Of a DNA stretch of 64,000 nt, positions 44,520 through 56,939 are shown in pieces. The DNA is from Cherax quadricarinatus (lineage: Eukaryota > Arthropoda > Malacostraca > Decapoda > Parastacidae). Positions within the stretch are counted from its first letter, which is position 1, and the number at the start of each line of letters is the position of its first letter. The stretch covers positions 27,864,845 to 27,928,844 of the forward strand of contig NC_091323.1 of NCBI RefSeq assembly GCF_038502225.1, written 5' to 3'. The translations under genes and the position numbers were made by a program. The notes beneath the pieces are model-generated. The model made no database searches and had not been told where the DNA came from. It saw nothing but the letters and a program-made list of their open reading frames with translations.

Positions 44520-44790
44520 TATTGGATTTCCGTCTATTACTTCCTCATCAAGCTCATTCCGGTTATTTACTACCCCTGAGACTGAAAAAGAATTTCCTTA
44601 CATCCCCATTTCCCATTTGTGTCTTTCTGTAACTTTCTGTGACCCCTCGTCCCCCGTGCTTCTCATTACAAAAAATCTATCCCTATCTACTAAGTCAAAT
44701 CCTTTGATGTCTTGTATGCCGTAATCATGTCTCCAAGTTCCTTCGCTTTCATTATGTGACTTTTCTTGTCGGTTCCTTCCCTCCCTCCGC
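44520..44790 (-). pseudogene. Diverged LINE-beta-like RT C-terminus
   Basis: On the minus strand LGDMITAYKTSKDL, then in a shifted frame DLVDRDRFFVMRSTGDEGSQ, parallel GDMITTYKILRGIDKVDKDR. Short and frameshifted. Confidence 0.6.
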
Positions 44791-44807
44791 ATCTAGTCTT
44801 CCTTCCT

Positions 44808-44810
<3 letters not shown>

Positions 44811-44863
<53 letters not shown>

Positions 44864-44882
44864 TCTCCCTTTCTCTCTCTCG
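44811..44882. repeat. (TC)n microsatellite
   Basis: About 45 bp of pure TC, then TTTC/TCCC variants. Confidence 0.95.
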
Positions 44883-45234
44883 AGCCTCATAATCTATTTT
44901 TGAAGCTAAATTCCAGGAGCCATTTGTCTGACCATTAAATTTAGCCTGTCTAGGTCTTCCTAAAATCTTGTTTTTATCCACCTTTTTCGTGTGACTCCAT
45001 CAGTAAACAGTGATAAATAAGCTTCACTTACTTAAGGTAGAATATTTACGGATAGTAAAACAGTAGGAGCTCCAGCTCTGAATTAACGAAGGTTTGTGGG
45101 TCGGGCTGGGGAAGAGGGAGGGCAAATGATCCTGGCTCGTTATCCAGGGCATGATATTAGACTTACTCTGTACCCTGTCTGCTTAGCCTCATCTACTGAC
45201 TGCTGCAGCCGTACTGCATTTTCCTGAACGACTT

Positions 45235-45235
<1 letters not shown>

Positions 45236-45280
<45 letters not shown>
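45236..45280. repeat. (CA)n microsatellite
   Basis: About 44 bp of CA immediately 5' of a LINE-beta tail. Confidence 0.97.
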
Positions 45281-45554
<274 letters not shown>

Positions 45555-45555
45555 C

Positions 45556-45587
45556 TTCCTGTCGACCATGTCTATAGTCGACAGGAA
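45556..45587. other. Hairpin at the end of the (TA)n tract
   Basis: TTCCTGTCGAC (45556-45566) and GTCGACAGGAA (45577-45587), perfect 11-bp arms with a 10-nt loop. Confidence 0.85.
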
Positions 45588-45589
45588 TA

Positions 45590-45655
45590 GAATGAGAGTG
45601 GTCTCCTACCATGAGAGTGGTCTCCTACCATGAGAGTGGTCTCCTACCATGAGTG
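45590..45655. repeat. 19-bp tandem repeat, 3+ copies
   Basis: GAGAGTGGTCTCCTACCAT is repeated three times, then a partial GAGTGTGG. Confidence 0.92.
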
Positions 45656-45865
45656 TGGGGTCCAACATCTGTGGGAACTCCTCGTCACTGAGCGTCTCAG
45701 GAGTAAAGTAAACATTGATAACATTCAGTGCATAATGTATAGAGTGGAGCCGTAATATTATATTGTAAACTCCGGTGTTAAATAAGAATACCACTCCTAG
45801 GCGAATACTCCTTAATATAATTTAAAGTCTTTTCCCGAAAAAACTACTCAGGAGCTGAACAATTT

Positions 45866-46012
45866 GTATTCTGACAACGTTTCGCTTCGTGTACAGTTGT
45901 GTCGAGTCACTGGCGTAAAGATACTTGCATTGAAACGTTGCAATACAGGCTTGTTCTGTATATGTTTTTCTCGAACCGTGGATCTGCCACCATCAGGGCC
46001 ACGGTTCGAGTC
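45866..46012. repeat. FB-type relic and 12-bp-arm hairpin
   Basis: CTGACAACGTTTCGCTTCGT (45871-45890) resembles FB3 arms. CTCGAACCGTGG (45970-45981) and CCACGGTTCGAG (45999-46010) form perfect arms with a 17-nt loop. The right arm resembles a pol III B box (GGTTCGAGTC), but no A box is evident. Confidence 0.55.
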
Positions 46013-46014
46013 TC

Positions 46015-47270
46015 CCGCCTTTCTTTCGATTTATTCATGTTTTTCCTTCTTTAGTGTCAGCGGATTGTGCCATTGCTTTAAATCTTCCATTGTATGCATC
46101 ATCGTTGTGTAAATAAGTTTACAGACATATTCCCTAACTTGTTCATTTCTTTCGTTATTGTTGATTGGTGCTTCAAATTTACTAATGAACTGTCTTTTTC
46201 AGGTTAGAATAGCTGAAGTGAAGTGTTTTAAACATTGAAAAATAAGTCTAAGCGTCCATTCGAAACCCAAATTTGTGAATAAATTGACTGTAAGTAGTTT
46301 GTGGCCAAGTGTTTCCCGCGTGAGGAGCGGTGAGGGGAAGTGAGGTGCAGTGAGGAAGAAGTGAGGGTAAGTGAGGAGAGGTGAGGGGGAAAATGTGAGG
46401 AGGCTAGAAAAAAGAACGTGAAAATTAAGGAAAGAAAACATCAAGAGGGTAGAAGCGATTGGGAGAGCAAGGTGGGTGTGTGGGGCCGTTGCGGTGGTGA
46501 CTGCCGCCGGAGGTCGATGACAGCGCCACCAGCGGCAACTCAAGAAGGACAACAAGGGTGCCACTGTTGTGCCGCGTAAATATTCGCATGGTGCAAGTTT
46601 ACGCTGTATGGAGCAGTGAAGTCAGTGACCAGCAACGGTCGCATGCTCTTTGTCGGCTCTTATTCCCTCGAAGGGGTCACTTAACAACAACGTTGTGCTC
46701 AAAAGTTTATATATGTGAGCGAGAAATAAGTGTGGATTTTAAGTAATATGTGATGAAAAATATTTTGTCGATAAAGAATACCGTAGAATTATATTTTAAA
46801 CGCATGCAGTCATAAAAAATTATAACCAGAGCTAGCCAAGAAGCACAATTTATATATTTAATTTTGAGATGAGGAAATATTACTGCATAGTTCTTCTGAC
46901 TGACTGACTTGTTAAGTCATGCATAAATCTGATGGAAGATAATGCATAGTGGAAGCAAGGAAGCCGGTCTGGGAGGGTAACAGGGCATCACAGCAAGAAG
47001 TTATTGCCAGAGTCCTAAGAAGTCAACTGTTGAAGATCAGTACCAGAGTTAGAGAAGCTAACGTCTTGGCCTTGGAGAGTGCAGAGAAGCTGAAGAGCAG
47101 TTATCTCCTTCTCTGTAGAGCATCTCAAGTAGGTGAAGAGCGGTGACCACAACATAATTAATACAGGTCATCGTAATCACTCTTACGATGAATGAACATC
47201 CTTTTTAGTAGAGGTCAGACTTATTATCTGGAAAAGGTTAGCGTCATTACCAAGATAGGTCAACGTTTTT
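46015..47270. other. No certain gene; GTGAGG-rich segment
   Basis: 46310-46400 holds imperfect GTGAGG repeats, followed to 46600 by GC-richer DNA that could be untranslated first-exon sequence. The open frames at 46199-46564 (minus) and 46949-47146 (plus) carry no recognisable motif. Confidence 0.35.
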
Positions 47271-47276
47271 AATTAA

Positions 47277-47301
47277 GAGAGAGAGAGAGAGAGAGAGAGG
47301 T
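47277..47301. repeat. (GA)n microsatellite
   Basis: About 24 bp of GA. Confidence 0.9.
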
Positions 47302-48400
47302 GAACATCCTTGCCAAGAGAGGTCTACATCGTCACCTGGAGAGACCAGCATCCTCATAACAGAGACCAGAAACCCTTCGTCTGTGGGTTCTCCGGTGACT
47401 ACATGTCCTGAGCTGGTGCAGGTGCGGGTTATATCTGAGAGGGAACAAAAAAATATTTACTGGTAATCCATTTATAAGATCAATTTCCTGTAGCTATGAT
47501 AAGTAAATAATGTCTTGGGACTCAATTTAAGGTGAATTTTCATGTGAATATTGTCATATTAACAGGCAGCCTGAGGACACGGAATGCGGTCTCATGAAAT
47601 TTGATACTGGACGACGACACCCCAGAAAGGATGGCTACCCTTGAGTGGCTACCAAATGAGTGTGTAAGATTCGGTGGAGCGAATGTGTAGTGTGCGGTCC
47701 TTCCCTTTCCTCGCTACCACCATCAATACTCAACCGCCTCTACTGACCTATTAAACACCTAATAGACAACGAACTGACCTGACCCTTGAACCGGCTGCCC
47801 AAATAAGGTATCGCACACATAAAAGTAAACAGAGCCTGACTAACAGAAACAACAGTGACCCACATTGATCTGTTGTCGGTGTCGGTTTTCACGTGGGTTC
47901 GTGAAGGGCAGGTCTTACTTCCTCTCGACTCTTCAGTTTGACAAATTTCAACGGCAGTCAGGGAAAGACTAACTCTACCTGACAGGAATTGTAAAGATTG
48001 TTCTCATACAGCTCACTATTATCCTTCAGGTTGCATTTCACTCAGGAGGCTGGGTGCTGCTTATCTTCCACCCTTTTTAACGCTGTTTGACCTCGTCCTT
48101 AACGAGCGTGACACCGGCCGACCCTGACTTTGCAGTGGGCATTACAGGGTCAGGCAAGGATCAAGACACCCACTGAGGCGCAAATCCATTAGTGACCTCT
48201 TGAGAAAACACGTTGTGTTGGGGGGTACTACAGACTTGGATTTAATTTTCGCGTGATCTGCTAGATCAGAAGTCGTCAGAAAAAAATCCCAGATTTAATA
48301 AGCATCTTGACTTTATTTTCGTGTTATCTGCCTGGCCAGACGTCACAAGAAAAAAAGTTTCAGAAATTCACAATATCTCGAGTGTGATTGCTAGTGAGAG
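47302..48400. other. No gene recognised
   Basis: Apparently unique DNA lacking convincing exon signals. Confidence 0.45.
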
Positions 48401-48620
48401 TAGTTGCTTAGGCAGGGGGCCAGGGAGGTGTCAACAATGAAGTGTGCTAGTGCCATGGGGCAGTTCCTCCCTTGCCCTACTGTGCCCGCCCAAGTGTCTC
48501 TGTGACGCCACAGTCGCGGCATAGTGCCAGTGACGACATAGTGAAGTTGCAGTGGTTTGAAAAGTGTGTGTAATTGAGTGTAGGTTGTGTTGCGGAAGGC
48601 ACTAAGAGTCACCGTGCAGG

Positions 48621-48701
48621 ATGCCGCTATTCTCCGCTTGCGTATGCAAGAGAGCTCACAGAGGACCGAAAGTCAGCCCACCGCTTCATCTGCTTCTACA
48701 G
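48621..48701 (+). CDS. Candidate first coding exon, product unknown
   Basis: An ATG in good context (GCAGGATGC) starts a 27-codon reading, MPLFSACVCKRAHRG through HLLLQ, that ends exactly at CAG followed by the strong donor GTAGGT (donor at 48702). The 200 bp upstream are GC-richer than their surroundings and free of repeats, as expected of a 5' untranslated region. No matching downstream exon was found. An overlapping frame (start at 48587) is also open across the donor. I do not recognise the product. Confidence 0.3.
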
Positions 48702-48859
48702 GTAGGTCCATTTATCTGTTTTCCAGGGTATATGACCGGTGGTTTGTGTTACATTTCAGAATTAAGAATTGTTGCTACAGCGCAGTGTTTCAAGTTGACG
48801 AATGGAACTGGTTCTCTACCATTCTTTTGCTCCGTCTGTCTTAAGAGCAGAAGAGTTTA

Positions 48860-49405
48860 AGTACAAGGGCGGCCCAACACACGCACTCACCTGCCAACCT
48901 TGTCACATTAGCATCTGCATAACTGTTATTATGAAGAACCTACTCCCTGGGTCTGGCCAGATTAGTTAAAGTGTGTGATCAACTTATCAGCTTTTGTACC
49001 CTCGTGTGTGTGGCTAACTTGTCCGCACGAAATATCAAGATATCAAATTCACTGGAATGAATTGGCAAACCTTTATAAAAATTGGTAAAATGAATTTATT
49101 TTGTATATCAAACAGATAGAATCAGATGGGAGAATGAAGCACAACTTACAAGATTAATGGTGGTAATACTCTTTATGATTTCCGAATACAAAGTCCCTAT
49201 TTCCTCACCCTTTCCTTGGATCGAATCCTATTGCCTTCCACTTTTTCCCCTCCCCCAGACACTTCCCACTAAATAATAATACCTAACAATAATAATAATG
49301 CAGAGTGTCTTCCGGTATCTTTGTGTCACACACACACTTCGTGCCGTCTGTAAGTTTAGTTATTACTACGTTTACTCATAAGTACCTTAGAAGTGCTTCC
49401 CACAC
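48860..49405. other. No gene recognised
   Basis: Unique-looking DNA, with a short (AATA/ATAA) patch near 49270. Confidence 0.5.
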
Positions 49406-49408
49406 CTA

Positions 49409-49601
49409 CCTGGAGGTTATTCCGGGGATCAACGCCCCCGCGGCCCGGTCCATGACCAGGCCTCCCGATGGATCAGGGCCTGATCAACTAGGCTGTTACT
49501 GCTGGCCGCACGCAGTCCGACGTACGAGCCACAGCCCGGCTGATCCGGCACTGACTTTAGGTATCTGTCCAGCTCTCTCTTGAAGGCAGCCAGGGGTTTA
49601 T
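49409..49601 (-). pseudogene. LINE-alpha 3' end
   Basis: CCTGGAGGTTATTCCGGGGA, TCAACGCCCCCGCGGCCCGG through CTGTCCAGCTCTCTCTTGAA + GGCAGCCAGGGGTTTA. Nearly identical to 21785-21980, so recent. Confidence 0.93.
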
Positions 49602-49677
49602 ACCTGACTTTAATATTTAAATACCTTGTTGAGTCAGGACAGCTGTAGCTAAATGCAACTGTAAGAGGAATAACAAA

Positions 49678-49830
49678 CTTCTGGCTGTCTTCAAGAGAGA
49701 GCTTGACAAGTTCCTCAGATCAGTTCTTGACCAACTGGGCTGTAGTTCGTACGTTGAATTGCGTAAGGCCAGCAGCAATAGCCCGGGTGATCAGGCTTTG
49801 ATCAACTAGGAGGCCTTGTCTGGGAAGAGA
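49678..49830 (+). pseudogene. Older LINE-alpha 3' end
   Basis: CTGTCTTCAAGAGAGAGCTT, TTCTTGACCAACTGGGCTGT, AGTTCGTACGTTGAATTGCG and GGAGGCCTTGTCTGGGA, in opposite orientation to the copy just upstream. Confidence 0.8.
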
Positions 49831-49889
49831 ACCATCCTTCTGGGGCCGCTCCTGCCTGTCTAATTTACTGACTTTCTTCAGTAAAACAT

Positions 49890-50105
49890 TTGAGGTAGTA
49901 GATAAATGATAATATTGTTTATTTGGCTTTTAGTAAGACTTTTGATAGAGTACCACACAAAAGACTGTTAAAGAAAGTGGCAGCTCATGGTATCGGTGTA
50001 CAGATCTCATGGATCAAGGCATGGCTGACCAATAGTAAACAGAATGTTTGTATAAATGGGGTGAAATCAGAGTGGGGACCAGTCACAGGTGATAGTCACC
50101 TGACA
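49890..50105 (+). pseudogene. LINE RT palm fragment
   Basis: DNIVYLAFSKTFDRVPHKRL, LKKVAAHGIGVQISWIKAWL and INGVKSEWGPVTGD match the RT palm of CR1/jockey-like elements (usual xxDFSKAFDxVPHxxL). The usual catalytic Asp before FSK is Ala here, and the VPQG box is lost. The copy is therefore inactive. It probably belongs to LINE-beta or a relative. Confidence 0.85.
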
Positions 50106-50389
50106 TGTGATACTTATAATTATGTAATATTCATGTGATACTTATAATTATGTGATATTCATGTGATGTGAAAGTCATGTTTTCAGTTACAAAAGCTGGT
50201 GTCGAAAGGTTAATGGAGTCTTACCATATAGCGAGGCATCATGTAGCCTTAACACACCTCATCACAGTCTACTTTTATCTTTTAAATCTGAGTTTTTGTG
50301 CTCGACCAAGACGCCAGGCACAAGAGCTCACTTGCAGCATCCCTTCAAGGGAGATGCTTGGATCCTGCTGATAGGCTCTTCAGCCTAGG

Positions 50390-50477
50390 AGTTGGAGCCA
50401 CTCTCATTCGGATCAAACTTGTTTCCCACTCGCCAGGCATTACGCGATCCTTGCGGATTTAGCGCTTCCCCATAAAT

Positions 50478-50512
<35 letters not shown>

Positions 50513-50513
50513 T
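50390..50513 (-). repeat. Repeat-B copy with (AAT)n
   Basis: Reverse complement of the family: TGGAGCCACTCTCATTCGGA ... TTGCGGATTTAGCGCTTCCC + CAT, then (AAT)n over 50482-50511. The (AAT)n beside the family head is also seen at 11950 as ATTATTATC. Confidence 0.65.
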
Positions 50514-50942
50514 ATTATCATCTAAAGCAACTATTACACTGTATTTAGAAGTTCAGGTCCAGTGTTGTTACTGTGAGATGTCACCCTTCCTCAGTCCTTA
50601 TGCCCTGCTTTTGTATATCTTCTCTTCCTCCTCCTTCTCTGCTTCCTCCTGCACCGCCGCCGCTGGAAAACACAGAGATGGATAACAAAATTTAAGAAAA
50701 AGAATAGATTACACAATGCACGAGTGAAAATGGTTGGGGTTGAGTAGGAGCTGCTTAACACGGACGGTAGACCTTTCATGTCCAGGGAAGCCTGGATATG
50801 ACAGTAGCGTTTTCAAATCGAGATCACCAGACAGAGGACCGAATCTTCTTGAGTGATCCAACTGGTTTAGCACTTAATATAAACATATAAGTAAATAATA
50901 ATTATCTATTCTTGTGTTCCTCTTCCTTTCTCCTCCCCAGCA

Positions 50943-51036
50943 GCCAGCTGTCAGTGAGCACAGCTGACAGCGTAATTACGCCATCCACAGACAGGTGCCC
51001 GGGTACTCCTGCCTTTTGTGTGGTGACCTTTGGATG
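50943..51036 (+). CDS. Weak candidate terminal exon
   Basis: A strong acceptor (CTTTCTCCTCCCCAGCAG) precedes a short reading QLSVSTADSVITPSTDRCPG ... VVTFG and a stop at about 51034. Only about 30 codons, with no partner exon and no recognised motif. It is listed because the acceptor is among the best in the window. Confidence 0.2.
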
Positions 51037-51039
51037 ACC

Positions 51040-52110
51040 ACATCAACCTCTTGACCTTGAGTGCACCCGCTTCCACCACTGTGCGCTTGAATGCGAAAAT
51101 AATTCCGCAATTTATAGACAATTCCTCACGGAAGCTCATTAAATGTTCAGAGATTTCATTAATAAAATACTGCCAAAAAGTTCTAGCTAAATATCTCAAG
51201 CTCACCTATTACAAATTGGCAACCGTCCATGGGATAGGACTGAGTTTGTGTAATATCAGTTATATCGATACTCAATGAGCTTAATACAGAACAATCGTGA
51301 CCTCTGTAAAAGTGCACAATGTATAATAGATATGTGGATAAGATGAAGTATGACTAGGACAACACAGCTCTTGAGTATAGTACTTGGCTGAAGGAGCAAG
51401 GTGGGTATTTTATAATAATAAAATAAAAATGTTCCCGTTGTGATCTTCGACCTCTTCTTAACATAGATGTAGTGACTGAATCACTTACTGTTTGACTGAC
51501 CTTTGATGTATCTGCCAGATTTGTATTTAGATAATGGTAGACTTGCGAGGTGTGTTGCTGAAAGCCAGACAGGAGTGAAAACAGTACTGACACTCGAGGC
51601 GAGGAACAGCAGCAGCACCAGTACCTTGCTCTCAACTGGTGATGGATGGAACTATCCCTGGCTAGCCCTCCCCATCCACCCTTCCCTCCCTGTCAAACCG
51701 CAGACCCACCCAACCGTGTCTTACACGAACCCCTTACCCTGCCGCGATCCTCATTTTGAAGCTGTCGTAGCTGCTGAACCTTTAATGGAATACTTTGACA
51801 ATATCCTCATTGCTCTTCTGCAGTCTCGTAGCTCAAGCTGATGTATATCATCGCTTAATATAAGAAACACATCCTAGCTATGTTTTCCCTTGTCTTACCT
51901 TATTACACAACACAGTAATTTGGTAGCACACTGCTGATGTACTCAGCTAAGTTTAATAAAAAATCTGTTCATTATCCTACCTTCGTTGGGAATATAAATT
52001 ATCTTGTGGTGTTTGAAGCATGTGAAAAATTGAAGAAAACTTTCTTTGGATTACAAACGTAGGATGAACAAAGAAAGCTAAACAATGTGATTTACTTTCC
52101 CTAAGTTTTA
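51040..52110. other. No certain gene
   Basis: An open frame at 51503-51841 (GRLARCVAESQTGVKTVLTL) looks coding-like but has no recognisable domain. Confidence 0.35.
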
Positions 52111-52114
52111 AGGT

Positions 52115-52290
52115 CCTCTTTCCAAGTATTCGACCTACAACAGTCGACTAACCCCTAGGTACCTATTATGTGCCAGGTGAACAGAGGCGGTAAGTATATG
52201 GGGACTTGCATATACGTCTCGCATTGCTTGGAAATAGAACCCGGATACGAAGGGTTGGGAGCTGAACACTACCACTAATCTGTGAGTCGA
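52115..52290 (-). mobile_element. Old SINE-A copy
   Basis: TTCGACCTACAACAGTCGAC + TAACCCCTAGGTACCTATTA corresponds to GCGACCCACACCAGTCGACT + AACACCCAGGTACCTATTTA at 26855. The tRNA-like end (AATAGAACCCGGATACGAAG) is decayed. Confidence 0.7.
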
Positions 52291-52439
52291 GGATTTTAGT
52301 ACTTTTAATCGCAAAGAGTTATTAAGTAAATCCTCGTTAAAATAATATAATTATTAATAATAATGATTATTATAAATTGAAATGAATGGCAATAAAATTA
52401 TTAGTATGATTATAGCAAGTGCAGAGTACAGCTGACACA

Positions 52440-55100
52440 TCAACTCATTAGAAAATTCATTCTCGCACCACCATCTTGCTGCGTGGTGACTTCAATCTAA
52501 GATATACAGAATGGAAGAATATAGCAAATAATGTTGTAGCAGAAATAATCCCTGGAGGTAGCTCAGATGAAAAGTCACACACGCTGGAGCTGCTGAATTT
52601 CTGCAATAAACACACCCTAAGTCAACAGATATGGAGCAACAAGACTGGAGAACACACTAGACCTTATTTTCACAAATAATGAGGACCTGGTAAGGAACAT
52701 AACAATATCAAAAACAACCAATTCTGATGACAGTCTAATCGAAGTCCAGACTTACATGCAGAGGGGTCCTGATCAGCATGCAGCTATGAGGGTACAGTTA
52801 CCAAATTCAACTTCAACAACAAGAACATCAACTGGGACCAGGTAAACTATGCCCTGAAGGAAACATGTTGGGAAGATATCTTAAATTACATGGACCCTAA
52901 CCAATACCTTGAAAAGATCAACCTCCTGGTAGCTGAAGTATGTTCAAGGCATATTCCCCTAAGAAAAAAGAGAAGTAAACTGGAGAGAGAGAGACGCTCC
53001 CTCTACAGGAGAAGGCGAAGAATCACTGAGCTCCTCAAGAATGCCAAATTATCTGAAACACGGAAGGAAGCGCTAACCAGGGAAGTGGAAAATATTGAGC
53101 TAAAGTTAAAGGATTCATACAGGATCCAGGACAAGAGGAGCTAAAAACGATTAGTGAAATTGAAAGAAATTCGAAATATTTCTTTTCATATGCCAAAAAC
53201 AAGGCAAAAACCACTTCTAGTACAGGCCCCTGCTCAGACAAGACGGATCCTACAAAGATGACAACAAAGAAATTAATGAAATACTGAAATCTCAATATGA
53301 CTCTGTGTTCAGCGAGCCACTAACCAGTTTAAAGATAGACAATCCAAGCAATTTTTTCATGAATGAGCCTCAAAACCCTGCCAGTGTATGCCAAATTTGT
53401 GATGTAACCCTGACTTCACTAGACTTTGAGAAAGCCATCGACGACATGCCCATGCTCTCAGCCCCAGGCTCAGACTCGTGAAACTCTGTGTTCATTAAGG
53501 ACTGCAAGAAACCCTTCTCACGGGCCCTGAGTATGCTGTGGAGAAGGAGCATAGACACAGGTGAGATTACAGTCACTAGAAACAACGGATATAGCCCCAC
53601 TCTAATAAAGGTGGCAGCAAAGGAGTAGCTAAGAACTATAGACCAATAGCTTTAACGTCCCACATCAAAAAAAATATTTGAAAGAGTTCTAAGAAGCAGG
53701 ATAGCAAACCACCTGGACTCCCAAAAATTGCACAACCCAGGGCAACGTGGTTTCAGAACAGGTCGCTCCTGCCTCTCGCAACTGGTAGATCACTATGATA
53801 TGGTCTTAGATGCACTGGAAAACAAACAGAATGCAGATATAGTATACACAGATTTTGCAAAAGCGTTTGACAAGTGCGATCATGGTGTAATAGCACACAA
53901 AATGCTTGCTAGAAGGATAACTGGCAAAGTGGGCAGATGGATCTTCAACTTTCTAAGCAGTCGAACACAAAGAGTAGTGGTAAACAGAGTTAAATCGGAA
54001 GCTGCCATAGTGAAGAGCTTTGTTCCACAAGGCACAGTACTCGCACCTATCGTGTTCCTCATTCTCATATCAGACATAGACAGATGTAAGCTATAGCACT
54101 GTATCATCCTTTGCAGACGTTACTAGGATCTGCATGAGAGTGTCATCTATTGAGGGCACGGCAAAGCTCCAAGTAGATATAAACCAAGTTTTCCAATGGG
54201 CAGCGGAGAAACAATATGATGTTTAATGAAGACAAATTCCAACTACTCCGTTATGGAAAACTGGAGGAAATCATAGCTAGGACTGGGTATACTACAAACT
54301 CTAATCACACAATAGAGCGGAAAAGTACTGTGAAGGACCTGGGTGTGGTAATGTCCGAAGACCTCACCTTCAAGGATCACAACAATGCCACTTATCACAT
54401 CTGCGAGGAAACTGATAGGATGGATAATGAGAACATTCAAAACAAAAGATGCTGGGCCAATGATGATCCTTTTTAAATCACTTGTTCTCTCTAGGCTGGA
54501 ATACTGCTGTACATTAACATCTTCATTCAAGGCAGGTGAAATTGCAGATCTAGAGAGTGTACAAAGATCCTTTACTGCACGTATAAGTTCCATCAAACGC
54601 CTTAACTACTGGAAACGCCTGGAAGCATTTGACTTGTATCTCTCTCTCACGGGCGCTCCAGTGAGTACATCATAATCTACACCTGAAAGGTTCTGGAGGG
54701 ACTAGTTCCTAATTTGCACACAGAAATCACTCCCTACGAAAGCAAAAGACTTGGCAGGCGATGCAACATACCCCCAGTGAAAAGTAGGGGCGCCACTGGC
54801 ACACTTAAGACAAAACCACAATAAGTGTCCGGGGCCCAAGACTGTTCAACAGCCTCCAACCAGCACTAAGGGGCATTACCAGTAGACCCCTGGTTGTCTT
54901 CAAGAGGGAGCGGGACAGATACCTGAAGTCGGTGCCGGATCTGCCGGGCTGTGGTTCGTACGTTGGACTGTGTGCGGCCAGCAGTAACAGCCTCGTTGAT
55001 CAGGCCCTGATCCACCGGGAGGCCTGGTTGTGGACCGGGCCGCGGGGGCGTTGATCCCCGGAATGCCCTCCAGGAAGACTCTAGGTAGGTAGACCAGTGA
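52440..55100 (+). pseudogene. LINE-alpha, longest copy (EN-RT), inactivated
   Basis: Domains in order, each in a different frame: endonuclease remnant (LLRGDFNLRYTEWKN, 52470-52676); connector (ERERRSLYRRRRRITELLKN, 52862-53144); RT fingers remnant with NYRPIAL (about 53630); RT palm (53728-54096: GQRGFRTGRSCLSQL, VYTDFAKAFDKCDHGVIAHK, VPQGTVLAPIVFLILISDID); the FADD box at about 54110 reads FADV; thumb and C-terminal region (54216-54675); 3' end with GGGCCGCGGGGGCGTTGATC (55030-55075). Many frameshifts, stops and the altered FADD box make it inactive. The 5' end is truncated within the endonuclease. The element would have copied itself by target-primed reverse transcription. Confidence 0.92.
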
Positions 55101-55369
55101 TACGCATGCGGATTTGAATGCATCCTGGTGGTGCTAAGCCACCGCGTTGCTGACGTGTTGTGGCTGTTTATTACTTTCCTTATAGGTTCAATCTACGCTT
55201 TTCTTAATACCATTTTCTTTATTTTATGTCATCTAACTTAGAGAAAATAGTACTAATAAGGCCTCAGGGAATGTTTAGATATTTACTTTCATATAAAGAG
55301 AAACGAGAAGAGATGGGAAGACATTCTGGCTTCCTAGTCTTCGTTAGCCCTAACTGCACTAACGAGTCC

Positions 55370-55690
55370 ATGTTGAAGAAGACTTCCGTCAGTACTTACA
55401 GTAACTTTACTGACAAGGTTCTCTTTAAGTATCTGCAGCAGGCGATGCTGAAGAGGGGTTCAGTTAGGTGTATCAGTGCCTTCAGAAGGCCACTCTGATG
55501 AGGGCCTTCGTCAGTACCTGCAGCAGATAGTGCTGACGAAGACTTCCGTCACTGTGTTGCTGGTGGCGCTGACGAATATCTCGGCCAGTATCCGCAGCAG
55601 GCGATGAAGGGACTCTCTTTCAGGTGTATCAGTACCTGTAGCAGGTAGTGCTGATGAGGGCAGCTGGACACTGATGCTTCTCCCCGTAGA
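55370..55690. repeat. Degenerate tandem repeat
   Basis: Recurring CAGTACCTGCAGCAGATAGT + GCTGACGAAGA blocks (CAGTACTTACAG, AAGTATCTGCAGCAGGCGAT, CAGTATCCGCAGCAGGCGAT, CAGTACCTGTAGCAGGTAGT) spaced about 55-100 bp apart. Confidence 0.65.
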
Positions 55691-56179
55691 CTCCTGCGTA
55701 GTTTGTAAATTGACATCTTAAAAAGAGGAAGAACCGGTTTGAATATTATGGTAATGCTGGGCGTTGTGGTGTGGTACTGAAGGTTAGTTGTGTCTGCCGC
55801 TCGTTTGAGACTCTCGCTCCATCATCAACGTTAAGGTGTGAAAGACGTTCTCGACCACTTCACTTAAACACCCGACTAAGGTCCGATTGATGATTGGGAT
55901 TTATAAAGATGTCGACTATTAGCTTGTTTTTCTCCTTGCGATTTATCCTGACAGTTAAATGTTGTTCAGATGATAATATGAGTAGGATATTGTGTATTAC
56001 TGATAATGTATATAAAATCCTTACGACGTGTAAGTATTCACTGGTATAAGTTGTCAGGTGCTGCCCCAGGTGATAGGTTCGGCCACTTCCTGGTAAAGGT
56101 AACAATTTCACTCGGATTCTAATATAAAATGCTCGTGTATTACAAATTGTATCTTTAAAATTTAAGGAACTTTGATACA

Positions 56180-56370
56180 GTAACAGGTAAATATTAGGCT
56201 CTGTTTTAGTATTAGGTAAAATATTAGGCTCTGATACAGTAACAGGTAAAAATGTTAGGCTGTAGTACAGACAGGTAGAAATACGGGTACTGGTATAAGT
56301 TGAGGTGCAGGTAGAAACATAGGTTTTAGTGTAGTTACAAGTACAGTTAAAAATTCTAGTTGAAGCCTAG
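56180..56370. repeat. Degenerate tandem repeat, unit about 36 bp
   Basis: ACAGTAACAGGTAAATATTA + GGCTCTG and derivatives recur about five times with indels. Confidence 0.6.
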
Positions 56371-56554
56371 TAAAAGATACATGTTAATACTGCCAAGTAC
56401 AGGTACAAATACAGAGGCAGTTTTTCGTGGGAGTACAGAATTAGTTTCATTTAAAAATGCAAACTCAGGTACAGTAACATCGATCCATGAGTATGCTTTG
56501 GAAGCTTGGGTACAGGAAAAACAAAACAAAAATTACCTTCAAGAACTATTACTG

Positions 56555-56608
56555 GTCACAGACCGGGCCGCGGGGGCGTTGACCCCCGGAACTCTCTCCA
56601 GGTAAACT
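56555..56608 (+). pseudogene. LINE-alpha 3' terminus
   Basis: GGTCACAGACCGGGCCGCGG + GGGCGTTGACCCCCGGAACT to CTCCAGGTAAAC. Confidence 0.85.
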
Positions 56609-56757
56609 CCATGACACTCGGTATTAACATGTCAGCCACCGGTCTCCAAGTAGCCTTGGTCTCACAGCTCGTGTGGCTAAAACAATGACCACTTAAAGCA
56701 GACTAAGCCTGTATGGAGACAGCATTTTCTTCAACGTGTGTTTTATGACTAGATAAA

Positions 56758-56797
56758 ACTCTGAGCGAAACGCTGTCTTAATGAATTCTTGTTCTGC
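56758..56797. repeat. FB3-type arm relic
   Basis: CTCTGAGCGAAACGCTGTCT + TAATGAATTCTTGTTCTGC parallels the right arm at 63155-63195. Confidence 0.5.
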
Positions 56798-56939
56798 TAT
56801 AAGAGCCTTTCTGTTGGCCATATTTATCAGCGTAGTGCCTGCCAACCAAGATGTTCCTTGCTTATGTACGGTTCACTCATTCTTGCCTGGGATACTTTTA
56901 AAGGGGAATTTTGAAATTTAGTAGTGTTCTAGCAAATAT

